A stretch of 18,717 nucleotides of DNA from CAYGKP01 sp964350605 (GCA_964350605.1 CAYGKP010000025.1:1-18717); one strand, 5' to 3'. Counted from the first letter of the stretch, positions 8,582 to 16,968 are shown. Translations and numbers: made by a program. Notes: generated by a model from the sequence alone, not told the origin.

Positions 8582-11500
8582 ATGGCCTTCCCCGAGGAGA
8601 AAGCACTGAACCTGCCCGAGATCGCCCGCAGGGTCCTGGCCGACTGGGAGAAAGACGGCCTGTTCGAGAAGTCTGTCCAGCAGGGCAAGGATAACGACAA
8701 GGGGCCCTTCACGTTTTACGAAGGCCCGCCGTCGGCGAACGGCACGCCGGGGATTCACCACGTGATGGCCCGGGCGGTGAAGGATTTGTTCTGCCGCTAC
8801 AAGACCATGCAGGGCTTCCGCGTGGCGCGCAAGGGCGGTTGGGACACGCACGGCCTGCCCGTCGAGTTGCAGGTCGAGAAGGAGCTGGGCATCACCAAGG
8901 AGGACATCGGTAAGAAAATCAGTGTCGAAGACTACAACGCCGCGTGCCGCACGGCGGTGATGAAGTACAAGGGCCAGTGGGACGACCTGACCCGGAAAAT
9001 GGGCTATTGGGTCGACCTGGAGAAGCCGTACATCACGTTCGAGCGGGACTACATTGAGTCGCTGTGGTCGTTGCTCAAGAAGCTGTACGACAAGGACTTG
9101 CTCTACAAGGGTTACACGATCCAGCCGTATTCGCCCGCTGCGGGGACGGGCCTGTCGAGCCACGAGCTGAACCAGCCGGGCACCTACCGCGACGTGAAGG
9201 ACACCTCGGCCACGGCATTGTTCAAAGCCACCCAGAGCGCGGAGAATGAGTTCTTTATGGCGTGGACCACGACTCCTTGGACTTTGCCGTCAAACGTTGC
9301 TTTGGCAGTTGGTCCGAATCTGGAGTATGTTAAGATTGACACGCTAAACCCCTACACTTTCGAGCGACAGGTAGTTGTTCTCGCCAAGGCTAGGCTCAAT
9401 CATTACTTCAAACCCGAAGCTGAAAATCTTCCTTTCGAAGATTTCAAGCAGGGAGATAAGTTGATCCCGTGGAGATTTGCCACGGACAAGGTGTTCAAAG
9501 GCTCAGAGTTGAAAGGGAAGAGATATGAGCAACTCTTGCCGTATGTAAAGCCAGAGGCATGGTCACTCACAATCCTCACAGCTGATTTTGTCACAACAGA
9601 GGACGGTACTGGTATTGTCCACATCGCGCCCTCTTTCGGTGCGGACGACAAGCGTGTGGCTGACGAAGCGGAGATAAGACCCCTAACTGTTCGACGTGAG
9701 GGTATAGAAGTGCCTCTTGTCGATCTAAGGGGTCGATTCGTCGAAGAGGTGCAGGATGACGAATGGGGCCTCGCTGGCGAACCAGTCAAGGCCGAGTACA
9801 TCAGTGAGGAAGAACAAGCCACCATCGCAAAAGAACGAGGATGGCCGAAATATCTCTCGGTGGACGAACGGATTGGGATCAAGCTTAAAACTAAAGGCCG
9901 CGCCTTCCGCGTCGAAAAGTACGAGCACAGCTACCCCCATTGCTGGCGGACGGATAAGCCCGTACTGTATTATCCTTTGGATAGTTGGTTCATCAAGACG
10001 ACTTCCGCGAAGGACCGCTTGGTCGAGTTGAACAAGACGATCAACTGGAAGCCCGCTTCGACGGGTTCGGGCCGCTTCGGCAACTGGCTGGAAAACCTGC
10101 AAGACTGGAACCTCTCACGTTCACGTTTTTGGGGTACACCTCTCCCGATTTGGAGAAAGAGAAATAGCTCGTCTTACGAGCCTCATGCCTACTGCGCAGG
10201 CTCGATTGAAGATATCGTGATCCCTAAACTTGAGGGCGGAAAATACCCTACTGGTAAGCACGACATTGATGGAAATCCGATCTACAAGTATGATCGGTTT
10301 GCCTTTTACGTTCTGCGTGACGGCTCTAAGAGTAACCAACTAGTCAACTGCCAATCCATATTCCGACCGAATGTGACCCCAGGGGGAGAGGATCGAATTG
10401 TCGACCTAATCAAAAAGGGCAAGGACGGAGATAAGAGCGGCCTCTATCTCGAAGAAGTTACTGACCAAGAGCAAATTGACGATCTGCATAAGCCTCTCGT
10501 GGACTCGTTGATGCTGGTACAACACATTGCCGATTATCAGGATCGAATCGAGTTTTTCACCCGCGAACCCGACCTCATCGACGTCTGGTTCGATTCGGGC
10601 GCGATGCCCTACGCTCAATGGCACTGGCCGTTTGAGAACGAGCAGCTTTTCAAGGATAACTTCCCCGCCGACTTTATCGCCGAAGGGGTGGACCAAACGC
10701 GCGGCTGGTTCTTCACGCTCCACGCCCTCTCGGTCCTGCTGTTCGACTCTGTGGCCTACAAAAACGTCATCGCCAACGGCCTGGTGCTCGACAAGCACGG
10801 CAACAAAATGTCCAAACGCCTGGGCAACGCCGTCGACCCCTTCGAGACCCTCGACACCTACGGCCCCGACGCACTGCGGTGGTACATGATCTCCAACGCC
10901 CCGCCCTGGGACAACCTCAAGTTCGACCTGGACGGCGTGCAGGAAGTGCGCAACAAATTCCTGGGCACCTACCACAACACGCTCTCTTTTTTCAGCCTCT
11001 ACGCGAACCTCGACGGCTTCACGGGTAAGGAAGAAGCCGTGCCTTTTGCCTCACGGCCCGAGTCGGACCGCTGGGTGCTCTCGCGCCTGCAACACACCGT
11101 CCAAATCGCCACCGAGGCGATGGAAGCGTACGAACCCACCCGCGCCGCCCGCGCCATTCAGGACTTCGCCATTGAGGATGTCTCGAACTGGTACGTGCGC
11201 CTGAACCGGAAACGCTTCTGGAAAGGCGAGGACGATTCGGACAAGTTGGCCGCGCACCAGACGCTCTTCGAATGCCTGCGCACCATCGCCGAGTTGGCTG
11301 CGCCCATCGCGCCCTTCTATTTCGAGAAGGCCTGGAAGGATTTGACGGGCGGCGAATCGGTGCATCTGCACAAGTACCCCGTGGCGAAAACCGAGTGGCT
11401 CGACCTGGAACTGGAAGCCCGCATGGACATCGCCCAGCGAGTCAGCTCGATGGTCCACGCCTTGCGCAAAAGCCAGAAACTCAAAGTGCGCCAACCGCTG

Positions 11501-12166
11501 GCCCAAGTCCTGGTCCCCATCACCGACCCGGCGATGAAAGAACGCCTGAAGGCCGTTGCGACCCTCATCCAGGAAGAGACCAACGTCAAGGACGTCCACG
11601 CGGCAACCGACCAGGACGTGGCCTTCACCAAAGAAATCAAGCCCGATTTCAAGGTGCTTGGCAAGACCCTCGGCCCCAAGATGAAGGAGTTGGCGGGTCT
11701 GCTTTCTGGCTGGACCTCCGCACAAATCAACGAGCTGGAAGCCGCTGGTTCCGTCATGATTACCTTCGGCGACGGCTCGACCCATGAGTTGAAACTGGAC
11801 GAAGTCGGACTGCGCACCCAAGAAGTGCCCGGTTGGGCCACTACCATGAGCGCCGGCTTGACCGTCGGCCTCGACCTGACCCTCACCGACGACCTAAAAC
11901 GCGAAGGCCTGGCTCGCGAACTGGTCAGCCGCTTGCAGACTGCCCGGAAGGAGGCGGGCCTCGATGTGGCCGATAAGATTGAGGTGGAAATCGCCTCTTC
12001 GGACGAAGAACTGAAGGCCGCCGTCATGGCCCATAAGGACTACATCGCCCGCGAAGTGCAAGCCCTTCGCCTCGATTTGGTGGATTCTCTCAGCGGCGAG
12101 GCCCTTGAGGTTGACAGCCATCCCCTTACTTTGCGCCTTGCCAAGGCCCACGCCCAGCAAGCCTAA
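8582..12166 (+). CDS. ileS: Isoleucyl-tRNA synthetase
   Basis: Charges tRNA-Ile and edits mischarged valine. It has 1194 residues, somewhat longer than I expect for Bacteroidota IleRS. The HIGH-type signature is GPPSANGTPGIHHVMAR (48-64). The CP1 editing domain contains WTTTPWTLPSN (228-238) and GTGIVHIAPSFGADD. The core continues with HCWRTDKPVLYYPLDSWF, SRSRFWGTPLPIW (WGTP at 517), DLIDVWFDSGAMPYAQWHWPF (from ~664) and KMSKRLGN (742-749). The anticodon-binding and C-terminal domains follow. Codon use changes abruptly inside the gene: in two blocks (about 9245-9895 and 10110-10555) none of 19 Arg codons is CGC and AGA, AGG, CGA and ATA appear, whereas the flanks favour CGC. The reading frame is intact. 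It is followed 14 bases later by lspA. Confidence 0.96.
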   Translation: MAFPEEKALNLPEIARRVLADWEKDGLFEKSVQQGKDNDKGPFTFYEGPPSANGTPGIHHVMARAVKDLFCRYKTMQGFRVARKGGWDTHGLPVELQVEKELGITKEDIGKKISVEDYNAACRTAVMKYKGQWDDLTRKMGYWVDLEKPYITFERDYIESLWSLLKKLYDKDLLYKGYTIQPYSPAAGTGLSSHELNQPGTYRDVKDTSATALFKATQSAENEFFMAWTTTPWTLPSNVALAVGPNLEYVKIDTLNPYTFERQVVVLAKARLNHYFKPEAENLPFEDFKQGDKLIPWRFATDKVFKGSELKGKRYEQLLPYVKPEAWSLTILTADFVTTEDGTGIVHIAPSFGADDKRVADEAEIRPLTVRREGIEVPLVDLRGRFVEEVQDDEWGLAGEPVKAEYISEEEQATIAKERGWPKYLSVDERIGIKLKTKGRAFRVEKYEHSYPHCWRTDKPVLYYPLDSWFIKTTSAKDRLVELNKTINWKPASTGSGRFGNWLENLQDWNLSRSRFWGTPLPIWRKRNSSSYEPHAYCAGSIEDIVIPKLEGGKYPTGKHDIDGNPIYKYDRFAFYVLRDGSKSNQLVNCQSIFRPNVTPGGEDRIVDLIKKGKDGDKSGLYLEEVTDQEQIDDLHKPLVDSLMLVQHIADYQDRIEFFTREPDLIDVWFDSGAMPYAQWHWPFENEQLFKDNFPADFIAEGVDQTRGWFFTLHALSVLLFDSVAYKNVIANGLVLDKHGNKMSKRLGNAVDPFETLDTYGPDALRWYMISNAPPWDNLKFDLDGVQEVRNKFLGTYHNTLSFFSLYANLDGFTGKEEAVPFASRPESDRWVLSRLQHTVQIATEAMEAYEPTRAARAIQDFAIEDVSNWYVRLNRKRFWKGEDDSDKLAAHQTLFECLRTIAELAAPIAPFYFEKAWKDLTGGESVHLHKYPVAKTEWLDLELEARMDIAQRVSSMVHALRKSQKLKVRQPLAQVLVPITDPAMKERLKAVATLIQEETNVKDVHAATDQDVAFTKEIKPDFKVLGKTLGPKMKELAGLLSGWTSAQINELEAAGSVMITFGDGSTHELKLDEVGLRTQEVPGWATTMSAGLTVGLDLTLTDDLKREGLARELVSRLQTARKEAGLDVADKIEVEIASSDEELKAAVMAHKDYIAREVQALRLDLVDSLSGEALEVDSHPLTLRLAKAHAQQA
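9245..9895 (+). other. Atypical-codon block A inside ileS (editing domain)
   Basis: From about residue 222 to 438 of IleRS the DNA turns AT-richer. Twelve Arg codons are CGA, AGG, AGA, CGT or CGG with no CGC, Ile ATA and Leu CTA appear, and Pro is often CCT. The protein signatures of the CP1 editing domain are preserved. The change of style is sharp on both sides; coordinates are by eye. The simplest reading is a segment replaced by homologous recombination with a lower-GC relative (inference). Confidence 0.6.
10110..10555 (+). other. Atypical-codon block B inside ileS (apparent insertion region)
   Basis: Residues about 511-658 of IleRS lie between WGTPLPIW and the DLIDVWFDSG motif. All seven Arg codons in the distinct part are AGA, CGA, CGG or CGT, never CGC. 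The protein here (for example KLEGGKYPTGKHDIDG and DRFAFYVLRDG) is not something I recognise from IleRS. The linker seems longer by several tens of residues than the usual short connection at this point. The frame is uninterrupted. Boundaries are approximate. Confidence 0.55.
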
Positions 12167-12180
12167 CCGCCCGAAACCCG

Positions 12181-12780
12181 ATGAAGCGTCTGCACCATTA
12201 CTTCCTGCTTGTCTTGGGGATCATCGTGGTCGACCAACTGGTCAAACTGCTGGTCTACCAGACGATGTACCAAGAGGAATACTTCGAAATCCTGGGCATC
12301 AGCTGGATGAAAATTCACTTCACCACCAACGAAGGCATGGCCTTCGGTGCGAAGCTCGGCGGCGACTACGGCAAAATCATCCTTTCGCTCTTTCGCCTGG
12401 GTGCGGTGATCCTCATTGGGTTCTACCTGAAGAAAATCTACCTGAAAGGCGCGAAAAAGGGCCTGCTCATCTGCCTCTCGCTCATCCTAGCGGGCGCGAT
12501 TGGCAACCTGGTGGATTCGATGTTCTACGGCCTGTTCGCCGACGACCTGTTGGCCTCGAACGCCCCGTTCCGCTTGTTCCATGGCAAGGTGATCGACATG
12601 GCCTTCCTCGATTTGGCCAAGGGCTATTACCCCGATTGGGTGCCATTGATCGGCGGCGATTTCTACTCGTTCATTCCGATTTTCAACGTGGCCGACTCGG
12701 TGATTTTCGTCGCCGTGGTCATCATCCTGATCCGCCAGAAGGCCTACTTCGGGAGTTTGAAGCAGGAGGAAAGTAAGTAG
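12181..12780 (+). CDS. lspA: Lipoprotein signal peptidase (signal peptidase II)
   Basis: Inner-membrane aspartyl protease that removes the signal peptide from diacylglyceryl-modified prolipoproteins. It has 199 residues, slightly longer than the ~160-170 of proteobacterial enzymes; extra sequence lies between the conserved blocks (about 115-160). Visible motifs are DQLVK (18-22), TTNEGMAFG (48-56, the NxGxAF block), GNLVDSMFYG with catalytic Asp112, KVIDMAFLD (136-144) and FNVADSVI with catalytic Asp172. Four membrane helices are evident, and the C-terminus is basic/acidic and cytoplasmic. It starts 14 bases after ileS and is the last gene of the RND-ileS-lspA operon. The lipoprotein at 16603 is a plausible substrate. 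Copy 2 of the structured element begins about 30 bases after the stop. Confidence 0.96.
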   Translation: MKRLHHYFLLVLGIIVVDQLVKLLVYQTMYQEEYFEILGISWMKIHFTTNEGMAFGAKLGGDYGKIILSLFRLGAVILIGFYLKKIYLKGAKKGLLICLSLILAGAIGNLVDSMFYGLFADDLLASNAPFRLFHGKVIDMAFLDLAKGYYPDWVPLIGGDFYSFIPIFNVADSVIFVAVVIILIRQKAYFGSLKQEESK

Positions 12781-12808
12781 CGAGCTTCAGCATGGCTCAT
12801 GGACGTAA

Positions 12809-13216
12809 CGAGTAGTGCGTCATGTCCAGTTCTCGTTCGCTTTTCGTTCATTCTTTTGCTTCGCCATTCCTGAGCGCGGGAGCGCGAAAGGAAAGAGCGC
12901 AGCTCACGAACCAAGAAAAGGGCGCCCTCCGATGCGCAACGCTTGCGCGTCGACGCATAGTCGGGATTGGCCCAGGAGCAAAAGCCTCTGCAAGCAGGCC
13001 AACGGGTAATACCCTCCCTTACGCGGATCCGGCGACCTGTGCGCCCCTCGGTAAAGGGATGCTGCCGACACCATGCAGGGCGCGCCGGGAGCCTTGATTT
13101 TTGGCGCCACGCCCGATGGGCTTGCCCATCGCTTATCAGCTCAGGGCATCATCAAGGAAATGTGGTGAAGAGAACGCGACACTTACGTGCTTTCTAGCCG
13201 TGACCCTGAATGAGAT
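12809..13216 (+). ncRNA. Structured RNA-like element, copy 2
   Basis: Homologue of the element at 5614-6014, in the same orientation and also ~30 bases after a stop codon. Helices: closing stem GTCATG (12819-12824) with CGTGAC (13199-13204, one G-T pair); CTTTTC-GTTC with GAAC-CAA-GAAAAG (12908-12920); TTCCT/AGGAA enclosing hairpin GCGC-GGGA-GCGC (12874-12885); GAGC-GCA-GCTC (12895-12905); CCGA/TGCG/ACGC with GCGT/CGCA/TCGG around a TTGC loop (12929-12964); CCGG (13029-13032) with CCGG (13085-13088) enclosing GCGCCC/GGGCGC and TCGG/CCGA with loop TAAAGGGATGCTG; CTTGAT (13093-13098) with ATCAAG (13151-13156), inside which GATGGGC-TT-GCCCATC forms. Many paired positions differ from copy 1 in a compensatory way. 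No promoter or terminator is evident; it may be the 3' end of the lspA transcript. Family unknown to me. Confidence 0.75.
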
Positions 13217-13254
13217 ACCCGCTCGTCATCCTGAGAAAACGAACTGCATCTAGC

Positions 13255-16200
13255 CTACCTCACAATCTGCACCCACCCCTTACAGGCCGAGCCGTCGGGG
13301 GCGCTGAGTAGGTAATAGTAGGTCCCATCCGAGGTGCCGGGGGCTTGCCACTGATTGTGGTAATAGCCGTCCTCGAAAATCAAGTTGCCCCAGCGGTTGT
13401 AAGTCTGGAGTTTCCACTCTCCAGAATTCTCAAGACCGCGCACGAAGAACGATTCGTTGATCCCGTCCCCGTTCGGGGTGATGATGTTGGGCACCTCGAA
13501 GGGCTCTAAGGTGAAGTTTAGCGTGTCCGCATCGGCACAGGAGGGCGGGCTGGTGAGTTGAACAATGACCTGATAGGTCCCATAGTTCTGATACGTATAC
13601 TCAAGTCGAGGCTGGTCGCTGGTCTGACCGTCGCCGAAGGCCCACAGGTAGTTCTCGGCCGTCAGGTTGCCCGCGTCAAAGCGCACACGCGGCACACCCG
13701 CGCAACTGCCGATGATGGTATAGCCCGCGTTGGGGGTCAGGTCGATGACCTCGACTCGGACCGTATCCAACCGCACGCAGCCCAGGGTGTCGGTGATAGT
13801 GACCACGTAGGTGGTCGTCTGGGTTGGAGCCAGTTGCACCGTTGCGGCGGTGGAGTCGCTCACGCCAGCCGAGGGAGACCAGGCATAAGTGAGATCCGAA
13901 AAGCCGCCGCCTACCGTGATCAGAACACTGTCGCCAACACAGAGTGCCGTATCCTGGCGTTCGGGAACCAAGTGATTGTCCAGGGTAATGACCTGCTCGG
14001 TCGAATCAATCCCGATGCAAGTGGTCGCGTCGGTGGCGAAGAGTTTAACGGTGTAGGTACCAGCGGTGTCATACGTGTGCTGAACGCCAATCGGCGAGCT
14101 GAGCGAGAGGGTCGTCCCGTCACCAAAGTCCCAGAGATAGGTGAGGCCGCCCAAGGTGGTGTTCGTGAAATCGACGGTGTAGAGTGGGTCGCAAGCGGGA
14201 ACAGCTAGGAAGTCCGCATCGAGACTCGCGAGGTCAAATTTGAAGAGGCCGTTGTTGCAGTTCAGGCTGTTGTTTGTGTTCGACCAGACACCTGCCGTCG
14301 TCGGGAACAGGTTGTTCCCCCCACACCCTGCACAGACTGATTGGTAGACAATCCCCCGGCGGTCGAAACGGCTAGTGCCCCCATCTACGTGCTCGGCACC
14401 TAGCCCGATGCCGCCGAAGTAGGTGGCATAGAGCAACGTGTCCATATCGGCTTTGAAGGCCGCCAGATAAAAACTCGACCCGTTGGTTGTGGTCTGGAAT
14501 GCACCTGGGGTAAGGGGCATGTTGAAGGTGTTGTTTCCGTTGTAGACCGACAGGTCGCCATTAGTTTGGCCGCCCCAGCCGGATACAAAGAGGTTTTCGC
14601 ACTCGTTGACCAAAAAGGCGGTCGGCGAAATCTTTGGGCGGATGGACAGGGCGTTGGTCAAGTCGCCAAAGACCGTCGAGAAAAGGGTGGTGCTCAGGTC
14701 GGGAGTCAGCTTGTGAATGAAGTGCCCACTTCGGGGGTTTTGGTACACCGTATCGGGGAAAATGGGGTAGTCCCCATACGTCTGGCCCAGAACATAAACA
14801 TCGCCGTCCAAGTCGACTTGGACGAAGTAGGATTGGTCAAAAGCACTGGTACCCAAATAGGTGGAGTTCAGCACTGCGCTGCCGTCCGCGGCAATGTGGG
14901 TCAGGAAGCCATCCACATTGCCACTCGGGCTGGGATTGACCGTACCGGGGAAACCAAAGAACCCCACTGGATCGTTGGTGCCACCCACAACGTAAGGTTG
15001 GTTCAAGCCATCCAAAAAGATCGAGTACGCCGCATCGTCGCCAAAACTGCCCAGGTAACGCCCCCAACGCAGCGTGGTGAAATTAGGATCAAGGGAAAAG
15101 GCGATGGCATCGTAATTGCCCCCGACCCGTCCGTTCAAAAATCCGGGAATGCTAGCCGACCCCGAGTTGGAGGCCACGTAGATGTTCCCCAATTCATCCA
15201 GCACCACATCGCCTCGCAGCTCGTCGCCATAGTTATTGACCAGGGGGTCGAAGCGACGCATGATGCCGTCATTCGAAGCACCGCCAAGGTAGGTTGAGGC
15301 CAATAGCGTCGTTCCGTCGGCCGAGAGTTTTGCGACAAACAGATCGGTGCCGCCAATGAAATCGTAGCCACCCAGCACTTGGTTGGGCCCACAGAACCAG
15401 CCCCCACAGAGTGTAAAGCCCAAACTATTGGTTGGCTGGTAGGCCCCAACTGTTGTTGGGAAATTGGTGGAGCCGGTCGTTCCCAGGATGATCAACTCGC
15501 CGTTGGGAGTAGTGACCGTGGAAGTAGGCACATCCGAACCGTTGCCACCCAAGTAAGTGCCGTACAGCAACGTGGTACCCGTGGTGTTAAACTTCAAAGC
15601 CGCAACATCGACCGTCCCCCCCTGAAAAGCCGTTCGGAAAGCTCCGGGTGTGGTGGGAAATTGGCCGAATCCAGAACCGGGAACTGGCCCCAGCCGGAAC
15701 TGGAACACCGTCCCTGCTGCGTAGAGATTGCCCAGGGTATCGAAGCACGCGGTATTACCCCAGTTATCGGCGGTCGAGCCTGTGAAGGTCGAGAAGATCA
15801 ATTCGGGGTCGAGGACCAGGGGCTTTTTCTTGTTGTAGCGTTTGGGCAAGTCGAAGCGCACTTCCTGATTTTTCAGTTCAAAGGCGCAAGGAATCAGGTT
15901 CGGGCCACGCTCGCCGGGTTGGTAGGCGATCGGCCGGGCCTCGCCGTACGTGGCCACCGGTGTCACACAATGAAGTTGCCCGCCCCGAATCGAAAGGGAA
16001 TCCAGGCCCTCGTACCGAAGCCGCACCTGCCGTGGATCGGCTCCCGGTGCCAACAGAAATTCATACTTCAGACCTGCCGAACCAAAGAATAACCGCAGGT
16101 CCGTCCCCGGATAGAGGCCCTCGACTACTACTGTGTCATAGTCCTGCGCACCCGTGCCCCATTGGCTTTCGTCGCCGACCAGGAAGTTCCATTTGGTGCC

Positions 16201-16551
16201 ATGTGCCCCCAGGCCATGAATACGGCGCGGTTTCTGGCACCCCACAAAATTGAGGTGGACCACCACCCCGTCGAGCGAGTCGGGCAACTCAAGGGGCGTT
16301 TGCGGCGGGTGAGGGTGCGCATGCGCGAGGGCATCCACCTGGGCCATCTGCTCGGCATCGAAAAGGACAAGGCTCAAGTGATCCTCATGAACGAGCAACG
16401 CACCACCGGGCACTTGGGTGGCAAAACGTATGTCTGCGGGCCATTGGCCTTTGTTCTCCAAAAACGCCCGTTGCATCGGCGATTGGGCCACGAGCGGACC
16501 AAGGCTCAAAAAAGCGGCGAGGATCGCCCCGAAAATGCGTGATACGAACAC
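13255..16551 (-). CDS. Secreted T9SS cargo with SBBP-like propeller repeats, PKD domains and type B sorting domain
   Basis: A 1098-residue cell-surface or secreted protein. The GTG start at 16551 is needed to keep the signal peptide (MFVSRIFGAILAAFLSLG, probable cleavage after LVAQ). Residues ~25-250 resemble the DUF7948-type N-terminal domain (ENKGQWPADI). About 255-765 hold repeated blades of the kind LYGTYLGG / LLASTYLGG / TYLGTSAFDQ, as in SBBP beta-propellers. Two PKD domains follow, with YLWDFGDGTT and YLWAFGDGQT, separated by an Ig-like repeat starting around VPERQDTALC. Residues 1018-1098 match the gliding-motility/CHU_C type B C-terminal domain: PNIITPNGDGINE, YNRWGNLIFE, DGTYYYLL. 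The CTD routes the protein through the type IX secretion system. Function may be adhesion or binding, but no catalytic motif is seen. It is divergent from the lipoprotein gene and its 3' end faces element copy 2. Confidence 0.93.
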   Translation of the reverse strand: MFVSRIFGAILAAFLSLGPLVAQSPMQRAFLENKGQWPADIRFATQVPGGALLVHEDHLSLVLFDAEQMAQVDALAHAHPHPPQTPLELPDSLDGVVVHLNFVGCQKPRRIHGLGAHGTKWNFLVGDESQWGTGAQDYDTVVVEGLYPGTDLRLFFGSAGLKYEFLLAPGADPRQVRLRYEGLDSLSIRGGQLHCVTPVATYGEARPIAYQPGERGPNLIPCAFELKNQEVRFDLPKRYNKKKPLVLDPELIFSTFTGSTADNWGNTACFDTLGNLYAAGTVFQFRLGPVPGSGFGQFPTTPGAFRTAFQGGTVDVAALKFNTTGTTLLYGTYLGGNGSDVPTSTVTTPNGELIILGTTGSTNFPTTVGAYQPTNSLGFTLCGGWFCGPNQVLGGYDFIGGTDLFVAKLSADGTTLLASTYLGGASNDGIMRRFDPLVNNYGDELRGDVVLDELGNIYVASNSGSASIPGFLNGRVGGNYDAIAFSLDPNFTTLRWGRYLGSFGDDAAYSIFLDGLNQPYVVGGTNDPVGFFGFPGTVNPSPSGNVDGFLTHIAADGSAVLNSTYLGTSAFDQSYFVQVDLDGDVYVLGQTYGDYPIFPDTVYQNPRSGHFIHKLTPDLSTTLFSTVFGDLTNALSIRPKISPTAFLVNECENLFVSGWGGQTNGDLSVYNGNNTFNMPLTPGAFQTTTNGSSFYLAAFKADMDTLLYATYFGGIGLGAEHVDGGTSRFDRRGIVYQSVCAGCGGNNLFPTTAGVWSNTNNSLNCNNGLFKFDLASLDADFLAVPACDPLYTVDFTNTTLGGLTYLWDFGDGTTLSLSSPIGVQHTYDTAGTYTVKLFATDATTCIGIDSTEQVITLDNHLVPERQDTALCVGDSVLITVGGGFSDLTYAWSPSAGVSDSTAATVQLAPTQTTTYVVTITDTLGCVRLDTVRVEVIDLTPNAGYTIIGSCAGVPRVRFDAGNLTAENYLWAFGDGQTSDQPRLEYTYQNYGTYQVIVQLTSPPSCADADTLNFTLEPFEVPNIITPNGDGINESFFVRGLENSGEWKLQTYNRWGNLIFEDGYYHNQWQAPGTSDGTYYYLLSAPDGSACKGWVQIVR

Positions 16552-16602
16552 CAGATTTTGCTACTTGGCGCTACTCCGTTGCTTCCAACCGATCCTGCCG
16601 AA

Positions 16603-16968
16603 ATGAAATTTACTACAGATAAGATACAAAACGCACTGCGCGTCTTTGGGTTCACCCTTGTTTGCCTGTTTGCGCTCGCTTCCTGCACCGCTGAAAGCTC
16701 GAAAGTGCTGGAAAGCACCAGCGAAAATGGCCGCCTGCACGTCTCGCTCGTCGGCGAACGCTACTCGGACCTCGACCCCTGGAAAGTCTCGGTGACCTAC
16801 TCGGTTGACGAGGTGAAACGCGAGCCCGTTGTTTTCGAGGTGCAAGCCACCACACTGGACGAAAGCACCGTCACCTTTGATTGGAAGAACAACCAACAGC
16901 TGAACCTAGTCTTTCTTCTGCCTGATGGCGAGGAGCAGATTGTACCCGTCACTGTCGAATACGAGTAG
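16603..16968 (+). CDS. Small putative lipoprotein
   Basis: The 121-residue reading begins at ATG 16603; a TTG at 16558 would add 15 residues in front of the signal. Residues 1-27 form a lipoprotein signal: a basic start, a hydrophobic stretch FGFTLVCLFALAS and lipobox Leu25-Ala26-Ser27-Cys28. The remaining ~93 residues are hydrophilic and beta-rich in appearance, without cysteines or a motif I recognise, suggesting a small periplasm-facing or outer-membrane domain. Sorting and function are unknown. It starts 51 bases from the divergent T9SS cargo gene; its 3' end is followed by the 100-base cloverleaf and the convergent recO. Confidence 0.8.
   Translation: MKFTTDKIQNALRVFGFTLVCLFALASCTAESSKVLESTSENGRLHVSLVGERYSDLDPWKVSVTYSVDEVKREPVVFEVQATTLDESTVTFDWKNNQQLNLVFLLPDGEEQIVPVTVEYE

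Noticed and set aside
9245..10555. Intein or intron in ileS
   Set aside because: Block A keeps editing-domain motifs, so it is not inserted DNA. Block B lacks splice-junction residues or an endonuclease motif and the reading frame is continuous.
5614..13216. Composite transposon bounded by the two repeated elements
   Set aside because: No transposase, terminal inverted repeats or target duplications were seen, the enclosed genes are essential housekeeping genes, and the copies are strongly diverged.
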